Shown in pieces: positions 18,791 to 27,743 of a DNA stretch of 33,198 nucleotides. Source of the stretch: Sulfuritalea sp. (GTDB lineage: Bacteria; Pseudomonadota; Gammaproteobacteria; Burkholderiales; Burkholderiaceae_C); assembly GCA_021737875.1 (NCBI GenBank), contig JAIPDD010000011.1:1-33198 (forward strand), written 5' to 3'. Each line of letters begins with the position of its first letter. The stretch's first letter is position 1. Made by a program: the position numbers and the translations under genes. The notes under the pieces were generated by a model. That model saw nothing but the letters and a program-made list of their open reading frames with translations, was not told the origin of the DNA and made no database searches.

Positions 18791-19543
18791 ATGCCCCGTT
18801 TTTACTGTCCTGCCGCGTTGCAAACCGGCCTCATTCTGGAGCTTCCAGCGGGACCTGCGCGGCATGTGCAGGTGCTGCGTTTGCAGCCCGGTGACGCGAT
18901 TACTCTCTTTAACCATGGTCCCGATGGGGTGGGATGGGACCAGTACCAAGGCGGTGAGTTTGATGCCACGGTGACGCAGATGGGGCGCAGCAATGTGCAA
19001 GTCCAGATTGGCAAGCACCACGCCATTGAACGTGAAAACACCAACGTCGTGCATTTGGCCATCGGCATGCCTGCCAACGAACGCATGGACTGGTTGGTAG
19101 AAAAAGCGGTGGAGCTGGGCGTTGCCAGCATCCAGCCCCTGATGACCCAGCGCACGGTCTTGCGCTTAAGCGGTGACCGCGCTGTCAAAAAGCAAACCCA
19201 TTGGCAAAGCATCGCCATCGCTGCGTGTGAGCAATGTGGCGGCAACCGGGTGCCCGTGGTCCATCCCGTGATGAATTTCGACGCCTGGCTCACTCAAAGC
19301 CAAAGCCTGCGCCGTGCGGTGTTGTCCCTGCGCGAAGGCAGCGTTGCGCTGACACCGTGGGCAGCGCCAAACAGGCAGGAAGCCCTTGTGTTTTTGTGCG
19401 GCCCCGAAGGGGGCTTAAGCCCCGCAGAAGAAGAGGCCGCTATTGCCCAAGGTTTCGCTCCCGTGAGTTTGGGCAAGCGGGTCTTGCGCTCGGAAACGGC
19501 GGCGCTTGCGGCGCTAGTGCAAGCCAGTGGATGGGCTGCGTAA
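18791..19543 (+). CDS. rsmE: 16S rRNA (uracil1498-N3)-methyltransferase
   Basis: SPOUT-class SAM methyltransferase that modifies U1498 of 16S rRNA. 250 aa, usual length. It has the N-terminal PRFYCPAAL start of the PUA-like domain, GMPANERMDWLVEKAVELGV in the middle, CEQCGGNRVPVV, and the trefoil-knot SAM site LCGPEGGLSPAEE followed by SLGKRVLRSETAALAAL. It begins 21 bp after amgK and is probably co-transcribed. It is convergent with the alpha/beta hydrolase gene, with 31 bp between the stops. Confidence 0.96.
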   Translation: MPRFYCPAALQTGLILELPAGPARHVQVLRLQPGDAITLFNHGPDGVGWDQYQGGEFDATVTQMGRSNVQVQIGKHHAIERENTNVVHLAIGMPANERMDWLVEKAVELGVASIQPLMTQRTVLRLSGDRAVKKQTHWQSIAIAACEQCGGNRVPVVHPVMNFDAWLTQSQSLRRAVLSLREGSVALTPWAAPNRQEALVFLCGPEGGLSPAEEEAAIAQGFAPVSLGKRVLRSETAALAALVQASGWAA

Positions 19544-19574
19544 AACCTTGTAACGCATGGGCGCAACGCAAGCG

Positions 19575-20426
19575 CTAAGACGCAATTGCGTGATCCAACC
19601 AAATGCGCATCCGCGCCAATACCTCTTGCCGCTCAGGCTCATTGAAAATTTCATGGTAAAAATTCTCATAGCAATGGCTTTGGACAAAGGCGCTGGGCGC
19701 GGCAGCAGCAAAGGCCCTGCTGCCTTGCGGATGCACTAAGCGGTCCTTCCCAGCAAAAAGCAACAAGGTCGGCGTGGACCAAAGCGCAGCGTGTGCAAGC
19801 ACCGCAGGGCCTTCGTCGGCAATGAACTTGGCCAAACGTGCAGCAATGCGGTCATGAACCAAGGGGTCGGCGCGGTAGGCGGCAACCACCGCGCTGTCGC
19901 GGCAAATCCAGGTGGCGTCTAGCCCATTGCCAATGCGTAAGTTGGGAACGATAGCTGGCAAGGTGGCCAACAGCATTTTTTGGAAGCCGCTCAAACCGGC
20001 GTCCAGCGCGGGCGATGAAAGCACCACAGCATCCACTGGGCGCATCTTGCGAGCGACCACACTGGCCACCACCAAACCGCCCATGCTGTGGCCGAGTAAA
20101 ACAAGCTTTTGTCCGGCTGGCATCGTGGCGCGGGTTGCGTCGATCACGTCAGCCAAGTCGTCAAGCAAACGGGTGTCGCTGGGCAAACTGCCAGGCGCGC
20201 CATAGGATTTGCCGTGACCACACTGGTCGTAGGTTCGAACAGCGCAACCCGCCGCTTGCAAAGCCGCAGCCACATGGCCGTAACGCCCGGCATGTTCGCC
20301 TAGTCCGTGCACCAAGATCACCTGCGCTTTGGCGTTTTCATCTGGAGCGGTGTGGCTGGCGTAATCCCAAGCGGCAAGCGTGTCGCCGCTGCGGTTGTGC
20401 AAAGTGACTGCAGTGGGCGCGTTCAT
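19575..20426 (-). CDS. Alpha/beta hydrolase (monoacylglycerol lipase/lysophospholipase-like)
   Basis: 283-aa serine hydrolase of the alpha/beta fold, likely acting on small lipid esters. The oxyanion region is LVHGLGEHAGRYGHVA near residue 40, typical of monoglyceride lipase-like proteins. The nucleophile elbow is LLGHSMGG with the catalytic Ser near residue 115. A late Asp (FAGKDRLVHP) and the His in HEIFNEPER complete the triad. No signal peptide. Its ATG overlaps the stop of the M20 peptidase gene as ATGA, so the two are translationally coupled. The substrate is not known. Confidence 0.88.
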   Translation of the reverse strand: MNAPTAVTLHNRSGDTLAAWDYASHTAPDENAKAQVILVHGLGEHAGRYGHVAAALQAAGCAVRTYDQCGHGKSYGAPGSLPSDTRLLDDLADVIDATRATMPAGQKLVLLGHSMGGLVVASVVARKMRPVDAVVLSSPALDAGLSGFQKMLLATLPAIVPNLRIGNGLDATWICRDSAVVAAYRADPLVHDRIAARLAKFIADEGPAVLAHAALWSTPTLLLFAGKDRLVHPQGSRAFAAAAPSAFVQSHCYENFYHEIFNEPERQEVLARMRIWLDHAIAS

Positions 20427-21892
20427 GGCAAGCTCGCAATCACCTGCGCCACAGCCGCAGTGAGTTTTTTGGCATAGGGCACATGCAAAAATTCATTGGG
20501 CCCATGGGCGTTGCTTTTGGGCCCTAACACGCCACACACCATCATTTGTGCTTTTGGAAAACCCAGGCTGAGCATGTTCATCAGCGGAATCGTTCCGCCT
20601 TGGCCGATGTATCCGCAAGACGCGCCAAAGTGCGATTGGGATGCGCTATCGAGTACAGACTCCAGCCAAGGCGCTGTGTCTGGTGCGTTCCAGCCGGTGG
20701 CACCTGCGGCTTTTTCAAAAGTGACCCGCGCTTGGTAGGGCGCGTTGTCTTCAAGCAAGGCTTTGAGTTGTGCAACGGCAGGAGCGGCTTCTACGAGGGG
20801 TGGCAAACGCAGCGAAAGTTTGAACGCGGTGTAAGGGCGCAACACATTGCCTGCATTGCTCAGTTCGGGCATTCCTTCGACACCCGTCACGCTCAAGGTG
20901 GGGTTCCACGTTCGGTTGAGCAAAGCTTTCAAAGGATCGGTGGTGGTGGGCAAAGCAAACTGCGTGGAGCCGCCACAGTCGTAATGCGCCCAAGGGAAGC
21001 GCTTGTAAATTTCATCGCCCAATATGTCGGCCGTGGCTTGCGCTTGCGCGAGGCGCTCAGAAGGGACTTCGCAGTGAAAACTCGCGGGCAACAAGCGCCC
21101 GGTGGCGCTGTCCTCTAAGCGGTCAAGAACTTGGCGCATGATGCGAAAGCTCGACGGCACCAAGCCACTGGCGTCTCCTGAATGAACGCCCTCAGTCAAA
21201 ATTTCTACTTTTAAAACGCCGCTGACCATGCCGCGCAAGCTGTTGGTAAGCCACAGCTGATCGTAGTTTCCCGCGCCGGAGTCCAGGCACACCACCAAGC
21301 CGACCTCGCCCAAGCGCGGCCTTAGAGCGTCGATGTACGGCATCAAATCATAGGAGCCGCTTTCTTCACAGGTTTCAATCAAACCGACAATGCGCGGGTG
21401 ACCCACGCCTTGGTTTTTGAGGGCCTGAATGGCAGCGATCGCGGCGTAAGCGGCATAGCCATCGTCGGCGCTGCCGCGGCCGTAGAGTTTGCCGTCTTCG
21501 TATTTCGGGGTCCAAGGCCCTAAGTCTTTGCGCCAACCCGAAAACTCCGGCTGCTTGTCTAAATGGCCATACATCAAAACCGTTTGTGTCGTGGCCAAGG
21601 CGGCGCTGCGCGTGGCGTCGATTTCAAAAAATAAAACTGGCGTACGTCCGGGTAAACGGATGATTTCAACGCGCAAGCCCGCTACCTTTTGGGACTCGAT
21701 CCACTGCGCGGTATTGCGCACCACTGTCTCTAAGAGGCCGTTGGCGTCCCACGCAGCATCAAACATGGGCGACTTGGCGGGAATGGTGACATAGTCCGTT
21801 AAGCGCGCCACAATGTCTGTGTCCCACGCGTGGCTGACGTGGTCAAGGGCTTGAGTGGGGCTCAACGCGGCATCGGGAAGGCGGGCGGTCAT
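20423..21892 (-). CDS. M20 family metallopeptidase (dipeptidase-like)
   Basis: Cytoplasmic di-zinc peptidase/amidohydrolase, about 489 aa, of the M20/M25/M40 group. Metal and catalytic residues appear in MYGHLDKQPEF (His, Asp), GRGSADDGYAAY (bridging Asp), ETCEESGS (catalytic Glu plus ligand) and CLDSGAGNYDQ (Asp); the GYIGQGGTIPLM region follows late. A dimerisation domain inserts around residues 230-350. I use the ATG with AGGAG just upstream, not the track's start ten codons earlier. It is coupled to the downstream alpha/beta hydrolase and divergent from the HAD gene. The natural peptide substrate is unknown. Confidence 0.9.
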   Translation of the reverse strand: MTARLPDAALSPTQALDHVSHAWDTDIVARLTDYVTIPAKSPMFDAAWDANGLLETVVRNTAQWIESQKVAGLRVEIIRLPGRTPVLFFEIDATRSAALATTQTVLMYGHLDKQPEFSGWRKDLGPWTPKYEDGKLYGRGSADDGYAAYAAIAAIQALKNQGVGHPRIVGLIETCEESGSYDLMPYIDALRPRLGEVGLVVCLDSGAGNYDQLWLTNSLRGMVSGVLKVEILTEGVHSGDASGLVPSSFRIMRQVLDRLEDSATGRLLPASFHCEVPSERLAQAQATADILGDEIYKRFPWAHYDCGGSTQFALPTTTDPLKALLNRTWNPTLSVTGVEGMPELSNAGNVLRPYTAFKLSLRLPPLVEAAPAVAQLKALLEDNAPYQARVTFEKAAGATGWNAPDTAPWLESVLDSASQSHFGASCGYIGQGGTIPLMNMLSLGFPKAQMMVCGVLGPKSNAHGPNEFLHVPYAKKLTAAVAQVIASLP

Positions 21893-21975
21893 GAGTAACT
21901 CCTGGGGCAATGAAGCCACCATGATGCCACGCTTAGTACACTGGTAAAACCCCGCCCAACCATGGAGCTGCTGCT

Positions 21976-22707
21976 GTGAATTCCCCTTCCATACAAAACG
22001 CCCAAGGCGATCACCGTGCCATCCAAGTGCTTGCCTTTGATATTTTTGGAACCGTGGTGGATTGGCATGGCAGCATACAAAAGGAGATGGCCGAGCTTTA
22101 CCCGCAAGTGGATGGCGACGCCTTTGCGCTGGCTTGGCGCAAGGGCTACCAACCTGCGATGGCCCGGGTGATGCAGGGAGAACTGCCTTGGACCTTGATT
22201 GATGATTTACACCGACTGATTTTGGATGGACTGTTGCCCGAGTTTGGCTTAGACCATTTGAGCGAAGCCCAAAAAAAATACCTCAATCGCGTTTGGCACC
22301 GGCTTCAGCCCTGGCCCGACACCGTCGAGGCATTGCACCGCCTCAAACAAAAGTACATTCTTTGCACCCTGTCCAATGGCAATGTCAATTTACTCACCCG
22401 CATGTCCAAAAGCGCAGGATTGCCTTGGGATTGCATTTTGAGCGCCGAGGTGTTCCACGCCTATAAACCGGATCCTAAAACCTATCTGGGTGTTGCGCGC
22501 ATCTTTGATGTCGCACCGCATGCGGTCATGCTGGTTGCCGCACACCACGACGATCTCGAGGGCGCAAAAGCATGCGGCTTGCAAACGGCTTATGTGGAGA
22601 GGCCGCAGGAGCTCGGCTTAGGCCGGCCCAAAGACGTCAGCCCCCGCGCAGCCCATGACCTCCATGCACACGACTTGAACGACCTGGCCAACCAACTGGG
22701 CTGTTAG
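21976..22707 (+). CDS. HAD-superfamily hydrolase, haloacid dehalogenase type II-like
   Basis: 243-aa HAD protein resembling L-2-haloacid dehalogenases, which convert 2-haloacids to 2-hydroxyacids. Motif I is AFDIFGTVVDWHGS with nucleophile Asp22. Motif II is LCTLSNGNV with Ser. Motif III includes the Lys of AYKPDPKTYL, and motif IV is VAAHHDDLEGAK. The start is GTG, with GGAG about 10 nt upstream. It does not resemble MupP closely enough to make it part of the AmgK-MurU pathway. Convergent with hydroxypyruvate isomerase, 8 bp apart. Many such proteins are annotated as dehalogenases without proof, so another small phosphate or haloacid substrate is possible. Confidence 0.85.
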   Translation: MNSPSIQNAQGDHRAIQVLAFDIFGTVVDWHGSIQKEMAELYPQVDGDAFALAWRKGYQPAMARVMQGELPWTLIDDLHRLILDGLLPEFGLDHLSEAQKKYLNRVWHRLQPWPDTVEALHRLKQKYILCTLSNGNVNLLTRMSKSAGLPWDCILSAEVFHAYKPDPKTYLGVARIFDVAPHAVMLVAAHHDDLEGAKACGLQTAYVERPQELGLGRPKDVSPRAAHDLHAHDLNDLANQLGC

Positions 22708-22715
22708 TGGGGCTG

Positions 22716-23534
22716 TTACCGGGGCATCCACCCCAAACCATCGCGGGTGGCGTGCGGCGCTGTGCCACGCACAGGGCGGTACTCGCAACCGATCCAGCCG
22801 GTGTACCCCAAGCGGTCAATCGCTTCGAAAATAGCTACGCATGGGAGCGCACCCTGATCGGGCTCGTTGCGCGTGGGGACACCTGCGATTTGCAAATGAC
22901 CTACGTTCCCGCTTGGCAAGTAAGTGTGCAGTGCGTGGAGGATGTCGCATTCCATGGTTTGACAATGGTAGATATCCATCTGGACTTGCACATGCGCTGA
23001 GCCAACTTCGCGCACCACGGCGTGGGCATCGGCTTGGTATTGCAAAAAATACCCGGGCATATCGCGTCCATTGATAGGCTCAACCATCAAGCACACCCCT
23101 GCATTAGCGGCAAGCGTTGCTGCCCAGCGCAGATTGCTGACATAGGTCGCGTGAAGGATGTCGCGCGCCACACCAGAAGGTGCAATGCCTGCCATCACAT
23201 GAATGCGTTTGCAATTCAACGCGGCTGCATACGCCAAGGCCTGATCGATGCCTGCTTGAAACTCTTCTTCGTGTCCGGGCAAGCACGCCGTACCGCGTTC
23301 TCCACGTTCCCACGCGGTGGCCATTTCGGCCAAGGTTTTGCCGCCCGGCGGGGCGTTAAAAAGAACCTGTTCCAGCCCATGGCGCTGCAGCTGCTCAGTC
23401 AAAAAAGCAGGCGCAAAAGCATAGGGAAATAAAAACTCCACGCCAAGAAAACCATCGCTTGCTGCAGCCGCAAAACGGTCGAGAAAAGCGTATTCGTTGT
23501 ATTGAAAACTGAGGTTGGCAGCAAAACGCGGCAT
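22716..23534 (-). CDS. hyi: Hydroxypyruvate isomerase family TIM barrel
   Basis: About 272 aa, AP endonuclease 2-like TIM barrel, related to Hyi, which interconverts hydroxypyruvate and tartronate semialdehyde in glyoxylate use. Signs are MPRFAANLSFQYNE at the start, GVEFLFPYAF, LFNAPPGG, RIHVMAGI, LMVEPINGRDMPGYFL with a metal-ligand Glu, and VQMDIYHCQTMECDI with Asp/His ligands, then the final GCEYRP. The ATG at 23534 matches family starts; the track version adds 18 hydrophobic residues. Glyoxylate carboligase and tartronate semialdehyde reductase genes, the usual partners, are not here. It is downstream of chrA by 22 bp and may be in its transcript. Confidence 0.88.
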   Translation of the reverse strand: MPRFAANLSFQYNEYAFLDRFAAAASDGFLGVEFLFPYAFAPAFLTEQLQRHGLEQVLFNAPPGGKTLAEMATAWERGERGTACLPGHEEEFQAGIDQALAYAAALNCKRIHVMAGIAPSGVARDILHATYVSNLRWAATLAANAGVCLMVEPINGRDMPGYFLQYQADAHAVVREVGSAHVQVQMDIYHCQTMECDILHALHTYLPSGNVGHLQIAGVPTRNEPDQGALPCVAIFEAIDRLGYTGWIGCEYRPVRGTAPHATRDGLGWMPR

Positions 23535-23556
23535 ATAAACAATGAAAAAAGCGAGA

Positions 23557-24906
23557 CTAAAAAAGAGCCCGGTGCGCCACGCCCACAATTGCGCAACAGG
23601 CGATGACCATAACCACTCCCCACTTCAGTCGCATGAGAGCAAACCCGGCAAGCACTGCGATCAACAAAGCGGCCCAGTCAAGAGATGCAGGGTTGCCACC
23701 TTGAGCGGGCTGGTAGGCGAGATGCACCAAGAAAAACACTGCCAAGCTGGCAATCACCCCAACCACTGCAGCTGTGATGGCTGTCAGGGGTGCAGTCAAG
23801 GCAAGCTTGCCGTGGGTAGATTCAACCAAGGGGCCGCCTGCCAAAATAAAAATAAAAGAAGGTAAAAAGGTAAACCACGTCACCACTACCGCAGCCAAAG
23901 CCGCACCTAGAAAAAGAGAATCTGGTCCAAGGATCGCTTTGCTCCACCCCCCTAAAAATCCAACATACGCCACCACCATGATCAGCGGCCCGGGCGTTGT
24001 CTCGCCCAGTGCCAAACCGTCCATCATTTGTGGGCCAGTAAGCCAAGCAAAATGTTCAACCGCCCCTTGGTACACATAGGGCAACACAGCATACGCACCA
24101 CCAAAAGTCAGCAAAGCTGCCTTGGTAAAAAACCACCCCATTTGCACAAGCGTACCGTCCCAACCCCAGGCCCAGACCAAGCCTGCCATCGGCAGCAGCC
24201 ACAAAGCGAAGCCCACGCCAAGAACGCGTGCTAATCGATCTTTGCTAAAAAGGGCGTGGGCGGGTGTGGGCGTGTTGTCGTCAATCCAAGCAGGTGCCTG
24301 CCCCGCGTTGGTTGGCGCTTTGCCAACGTTGTGCGCCGCGCTGGCTAAAAATTGATGGGGAACCCAGCGCTGGCCCAACCAACCGCTTACTGCGGCAGCA
24401 AAAACCACAGCCGGAAATGGAATCTGCACCACCGCAACAGCCACAAAACTCAAAACAGCAATCGCCCGCAGCAGGGGTGCCTGGCGGGGGGAGCGTAAGG
24501 TTTTAGAACCGATACGGTGCACCGCTTGGATTACCAGTGCGGCCACTGCGGGTTTGATGCCCCACAAGACAGCCGCAATCCAAGGCACGTCGCCAAATGC
24601 AACTACCACCCAACTCAGCCCGACCAACAAGAACAAAGAAGGCAGAACAAACAAAACCCCCGCCGCTACGCCGCCCCAGGTGCGGTGCATCAACCAACCC
24701 AAGTACGTGGCTAGTTGTTGTGCCTCGGGGCCGGGCAGCAGCATGCAGTAATTCAGGGCATGTAAAAAACGCCGCTCTGAAATCCAGCGGCGTTCTTCTA
24801 CGAGCTCGCGGTGCATGATTGCAATTTGCCCTGCAGGACCGCCAAAGCTAATGCAGCCTAGCTTGAACCAAAAGCGCAGGGCCTCGTTAAAGCCGATGGG
24901 CGCCAA
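23557..24906 (-). CDS. chrA: Chromate transporter ChrA (two-domain CHR family)
   Basis: 449-aa inner-membrane efflux protein of the long-chain CHR family, made of two homologous halves of about 180-200 aa joined near residue 200-230. The N half carries FKLGCISFGGPAGQIAIMHREL and LPGPEAQQLATYLGW. The C half carries FFTKAALLTFGGAYAVLPYV and LALGETTPGPLIMVVAYVGFLGGW. These paired FGG and PGP motifs are the family hallmark. The start codon is TTG at 24906 with GGAG upstream, and it overlaps the end of metW by 20 bp. No ATG or GTG nearby fits. It exports chromate, probably by proton coupling. Confidence 0.9.
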   Translation of the reverse strand: MAPIGFNEALRFWFKLGCISFGGPAGQIAIMHRELVEERRWISERRFLHALNYCMLLPGPEAQQLATYLGWLMHRTWGGVAAGVLFVLPSLFLLVGLSWVVVAFGDVPWIAAVLWGIKPAVAALVIQAVHRIGSKTLRSPRQAPLLRAIAVLSFVAVAVVQIPFPAVVFAAAVSGWLGQRWVPHQFLASAAHNVGKAPTNAGQAPAWIDDNTPTPAHALFSKDRLARVLGVGFALWLLPMAGLVWAWGWDGTLVQMGWFFTKAALLTFGGAYAVLPYVYQGAVEHFAWLTGPQMMDGLALGETTPGPLIMVVAYVGFLGGWSKAILGPDSLFLGAALAAVVVTWFTFLPSFIFILAGGPLVESTHGKLALTAPLTAITAAVVGVIASLAVFFLVHLAYQPAQGGNPASLDWAALLIAVLAGFALMRLKWGVVMVIACCAIVGVAHRALF

Positions 24907-25489
24907 GTGAGCGCTCCAGCTTATAGACCGACGTCCCCGCGCGCAAATTGGGCAGCCAGCGCACCATGTTGCCGTTTTGCAAGCCGAAACTGTCGATTAC
25001 ACGCAGGCCACTGCGCTGCGCAAGTTGGCCTAAATCGGCGTGGGTTCCAACGCGGATGTTGGGCGTGTCGTACCACTCGTAGGGCAGCCGTTTGGTCACG
25101 GGCATGCGTCCGCTTAAAACGCTCAAGCGGTTGGGCCAATGCGCAAAGTTGGGAAAGGCCACAATTCCAATGCGCCCGACGCGGGCGGTTTCACGCAACA
25201 TGACTTCTGCGTTGCGAAGGTGTTGCAAGGTGTCGATTTGCAAGACCACGTCAAACGACGCATCGTCAAACATCGCCAAACCTTCGTCCAAGTTCAGTTG
25301 AATGACATTAACGCCGCGCTTGACACAGGCCAGCACATTGGCGTCGTCAATTTCAATGCCATAGCCGCTGCATCCCCGGGTGGCTTGCAAGTGCGCCAGC
25401 ATCGCGCCATCACCGCAGCCTAAGTCCAAGACGCGGGCACCGATGGGAACCAACTGGGCAATTGCGTTTTGGGTGAGAAGATCGCTCAT
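24887..25489 (-). CDS. metW: Methionine biosynthesis protein MetW
   Basis: 200-aa class I SAM-dependent methyltransferase-fold protein that in proteobacteria is encoded with MetX and is needed for homoserine acylation. SAM motif [17 protein letters not shown] lies near residues 18-34, with IEIDDANV and [15 protein letters not shown] following. The ATG overlaps the metX stop as ATGA, so production is coupled and probably stoichiometric. The C-terminal 20 bp overlap the chrA start. No sign of damage. Confidence 0.94.
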   Translation of the reverse strand: MSDLLTQNAIAQLVPIGARVLDLGCGDGAMLAHLQATRGCSGYGIEIDDANVLACVKRGVNVIQLNLDEGLAMFDDASFDVVLQIDTLQHLRNAEVMLRETARVGRIGIVAFPNFAHWPNRLSVLSGRMPVTKRLPYEWYDTPNIRVGTHADLGQLAQRSGLRVIDSFGLQNGNMVRWLPNLRAGTSVYKLERSLGAHRL

Positions 25490-26634
25490 ACGCCCACCTC
25501 CTGCGCAATCGCATCAAAGTACGCCCGAACCACGCCGTGGTAGCGGGCGTCGTCGAGCAAAAAGGCGTCGTGCCCGTGGGGCGCATCAATTTCGGCGTAG
25601 CTCACATCGCGTTGGTTGTCGAGCAAGGCCTTGACCAGTTCTCGGCTGCGTGAAGGCGCAAAGCGCCAGTCGGTCACAAAGCTCACCAACAAAAATTTGC
25701 ACGTGGCCCGCTCTAAAGCGGCGCTCAAACTGCCGCCATAGTCGCGCGCCGGGTCAAAATAGTCCAGTGCGCGGGTGATCAAAAGGTAGGTGTTGGCATC
25801 AAAGTAATCGGCAAACTTGTCGCCTTGGTAGCGCAGATAGCTTTCAATCTGAAACTCCACGTCTTGGGTGCTGTACAGATAGTTGCCGGCCGTCTCGGCC
25901 ACGTTGGCGCGCAAAGTACGGCCAAACTTCTCGTTCATCACATCGTCGCTTAAATAGGTGATGTGGCCAATCATGCGGGCAATGCGCAAGCCGCGCTTTG
26001 GTACCACGCTGTGTTGGTAAAAATTACCGCCATGAAAATCCGGGTCGGTCACGATGGCGCGGCGCGCCACTTCGTTAAAGGCGATGTTCTCAGCTGTGAG
26101 GTTGGGGGCGCTGGCAATGACTACCGCGCGCCGAACGCGCTGGGGGTATTGCAAAGCCCAACCCAAGGCCTGCATGCCACCTAAGCTGCCGCCCATGACC
26201 GCGGCAAGTGTTTCAATCCCTAAACGGTCAAGCAGCAGGGCCTGCGTGTTGACCCAGTCTTCCACAGTGACCACGGGAAAATCAGCGCCATACACTTGGC
26301 CATCAGGGCTGTCGGGGTTGGCATGCATGGGGCCGGTGGTGCCAAAGCATGAGCCCAGGTTGTTCACCCCGATCACAAAAAAACGGCTCGTGTCAACAGG
26401 CTTGCCTGGGCCAATCATGCTGTCCCACCAGCCTTCGGACTTGGCTTGGCCGGCGTAGGTTCCAGCAACATGGTGCGAGGCGTTGAGTGCGTGGCACACC
26501 AAAACCGCATTCGACTTATCGGCGTTCAGCGTGCCGTAGGTTTCAAACGTGAGCTTATAGGCGCGAATGGACGCGCCACTTTTTAACGCAAGCGGCGCTT
26601 CAAAATGCATGGTTTGTGGGGTAGCGAGCAACAT
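25486..26634 (-). CDS. metX: Homoserine O-acyltransferase MetX
   Basis: 382-aa alpha/beta hydrolase-fold enzyme that acylates homoserine as the first committed step of methionine synthesis. Catalytic Ser150 lies in [16 protein letters not shown]; other family signs are [27 protein letters not shown] and [12 protein letters not shown]. The catalytic Asp ([13 protein letters not shown]) and His ([11 protein letters not shown]) are present. Whether the acyl donor is acetyl-CoA or succinyl-CoA cannot be read here. Some betaproteobacterial MetX proteins are succinyltransferases, and the pairing with MetW fits that group. It starts 7 bp after the TMEM165-type gene with no clear ribosome site; the first ATG suits family alignments. 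Confidence 0.94.
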   Translation of the reverse strand: MLLATPQTMHFEAPLALKSGASIRAYKLTFETYGTLNADKSNAVLVCHALNASHHVAGTYAGQAKSEGWWDSMIGPGKPVDTSRFFVIGVNNLGSCFGTTGPMHANPDSPDGQVYGADFPVVTVEDWVNTQALLLDRLGIETLAAVMGGSLGGMQALGWALQYPQRVRRAVVIASAPNLTAENIAFNEVARRAIVTDPDFHGGNFYQHSVVPKRGLRIARMIGHITYLSDDVMNEKFGRTLRANVAETAGNYLYSTQDVEFQIESYLRYQGDKFADYFDANTYLLITRALDYFDPARDYGGSLSAALERATCKFLLVSFVTDWRFAPSRSRELVKALLDNQRDVSYAEIDAPHGHDAFLLDDARYHGVVRAYFDAIAQEVGV

Positions 26635-26641
26635 AGTTAAG

Positions 26642-27196
26642 CTAAATTAAAACCGCGACCCCTAAGGCCGCAAAAATCAGAGCCGAGACGGTATGCACCA
26701 CGCGCATCGGGACCAAACGCGTCATCCGTTCACCCAACCACACCACCGGCGCGTTAGCTAGCATCATGCCAAGTGTCGTGCCGGCAACCACCCAAAAATA
26801 CGCCTGGTATTGCGCAGCCAACATCACGGTGGCAATCTGTGTCTTGTCACCCATCTCGGCTAAAAAGAAGGCCAGCACCGTGGTTCCAAAAACACCCAAG
26901 CGCGGCTGCGCGTCAGAGGGGGCGTCGTCAAGGGTATCGGGAACCAACATCCAAACCGCCATAGCGATAAACGATGCAGCCAAAAACCAGCGCAAGATAT
27001 CAGGGCCGACCACCGTGGTGACCCACGCCCCAACGGCCCCCGCCAAACCATGGTTGAGCAAGGTGGCCACCAAAATTCCCCAAACGATGGGCCAAGGCTT
27101 TTGGTAGCGCACTGCCAAAACCAGCGCTAAAAGCTGTGTTTTGTCGCCCATTTCGGCCAGCGCAACGATACCGGTTGAAACAAAGAATGCATCCAT
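26642..27196 (-). CDS. TMEM165/GDT1 (UPF0016) family manganese exporter-like membrane protein
   Basis: 184-aa membrane protein with two homologous halves of three helices each, carrying the duplicated UPF0016 signature EMGDKTQ at residues 15-21 and 114-120. The acidic residues of these motifs bind the cation. Bacterial relatives such as Vibrio MneA export Mn(II); calcium transport is known for eukaryotic ones. An acidic linker ([11 protein letters not shown]) separates the halves. First gene of the minus-strand run leading into metX. The start codon follows a hairpin that sequesters the only purine-rich ribosome-site candidate. Mn export is inferred from the family. Confidence 0.9.
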   Translation of the reverse strand: MDAFFVSTGIVALAEMGDKTQLLALVLAVRYQKPWPIVWGILVATLLNHGLAGAVGAWVTTVVGPDILRWFLAASFIAMAVWMLVPDTLDDAPSDAQPRLGVFGTTVLAFFLAEMGDKTQIATVMLAAQYQAYFWVVAGTTLGMMLANAPVVWLGERMTRLVPMRVVHTVSALIFAALGVAVLI

Positions 27197-27197
27197 G

Positions 27198-27217
27198 GGG
27201 GAGGATGGTAACTCCCC
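27198..27217 (-). promoter_or_regulatory. Hairpin immediately before the TMEM165-type start codon
   Basis: Read on the minus strand, GGGGAG-TTACCATC-CTCCCC forms a 6-bp GC-rich stem with its base one nucleotide from the ATG. The GGGGAG arm is the only Shine-Dalgarno-like stretch near the start and is paired. It may limit translation. The 77-bp divergent space is too short for a full yybP-ykoY manganese riboswitch, so that is not claimed. Confidence 0.4.
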
Positions 27218-27273
27218 AGAGCGTAAGCGCGGTAAAGTCTGCTTTGTCTTAATCGCCCCCCAGGGCCCACTCC

Positions 27274-27660
27274 ATGAAAACGACCTACCGCATTGTGTGG
27301 GTGCTTGCCAGCTTGGCCGGCGCCCTGTCCGTTCTCGCTGCTGCTTACGTAGCGCATGTGCCCGGGCTCGAAGCGGCTGCGTTGCGCTCGCTTCATTCGG
27401 CCCTGCAGATGCTGCAATTTCATACGCTGGCCTTGCTGTTGGTGGCGTGGATAGCCCCGCGTGACCGGTTCACATGGCCACTGCTTGTCAGCGCCTTAGC
27501 CTTTGTTGCAGGAATGGCGATGTTCAGTGTCAACATCTTGTTGAACCAACTCTTTGGAATAGGCCTGTTCAAACCGCTTGCGCCGTATGGCGGGATGGCT
27601 TTTGTCATGGGATGGCTGACATTGGGGCTGTCGTTTGGGCAGAAGGACAGTGCAAAGTAG
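27274..27660 (+). CDS. DUF423 family (YgdD-like) inner-membrane protein
   Basis: 128-aa membrane protein of the DUF423 family, function unknown. Four hydrophobic segments are seen, near residues 5-25, 45-60, 68-88 and 100-120. Family signs are the HSALQMLQFHTLALLLVAW stretch, the FSVNILLNQLFG loop and the terminal PYGGMAFVMGWLTLGLSF. It diverges from the TMEM165-type gene, with an AGGG ribosome site 9 nt before the ATG. It ends 35 bp before hairpins that terminate on the opposite strand, so its own transcript end is not evident. Confidence 0.88.
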   Translation: MKTTYRIVWVLASLAGALSVLAAAYVAHVPGLEAAALRSLHSALQMLQFHTLALLLVAWIAPRDRFTWPLLVSALAFVAGMAMFSVNILLNQLFGIGLFKPLAPYGGMAFVMGWLTLGLSFGQKDSAK

Positions 27661-27695
27661 CGGTTGTGGGCAAGGAGTCTAGGAATCGTTGTGGC

Positions 27696-27722
27696 AAAAA
27701 AAAAGTCACCCGAAGGTGACTT
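27696..27722 (-). terminator. Intrinsic terminator with UUCG loop, minus strand (distal of a tandem pair)
   Basis: On the minus strand AAGTCACC-TTCG-GGTGACTT is a perfect 8-bp stem closed by a C(UUCG)G tetraloop, followed by a run of nine T. On the plus strand only TT then A residues follow, so it points to minus-strand transcription. No minus-strand gene is annotated just upstream of it. Confidence 0.75.
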
Positions 27723-27743
27723 AAAAAATCTCCGAAGAGACTT
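27723..27743 (-). terminator. Second UUCG-loop terminator-like hairpin, minus strand (proximal)
   Basis: On the minus strand AAGTCTC-TTCG-GAGATTTTTT forms a short stem (four Watson-Crick pairs, then a G-U and two A-U pairs) with another C(UUCG)G loop and a run of T. It lies directly before the stronger hairpin, making a tandem pair. Confidence 0.55.

Noticed and set aside
21976-22707. HAD protein as MupP, the MurNAc-6-phosphate phosphatase of the AmgK-MurU pathway
   Set aside because: Motifs (DIFGTVVDWHGS, AAHHDDLEGAK) match haloacid dehalogenase type II better than phosphoglycolate phosphatase-like MupP.
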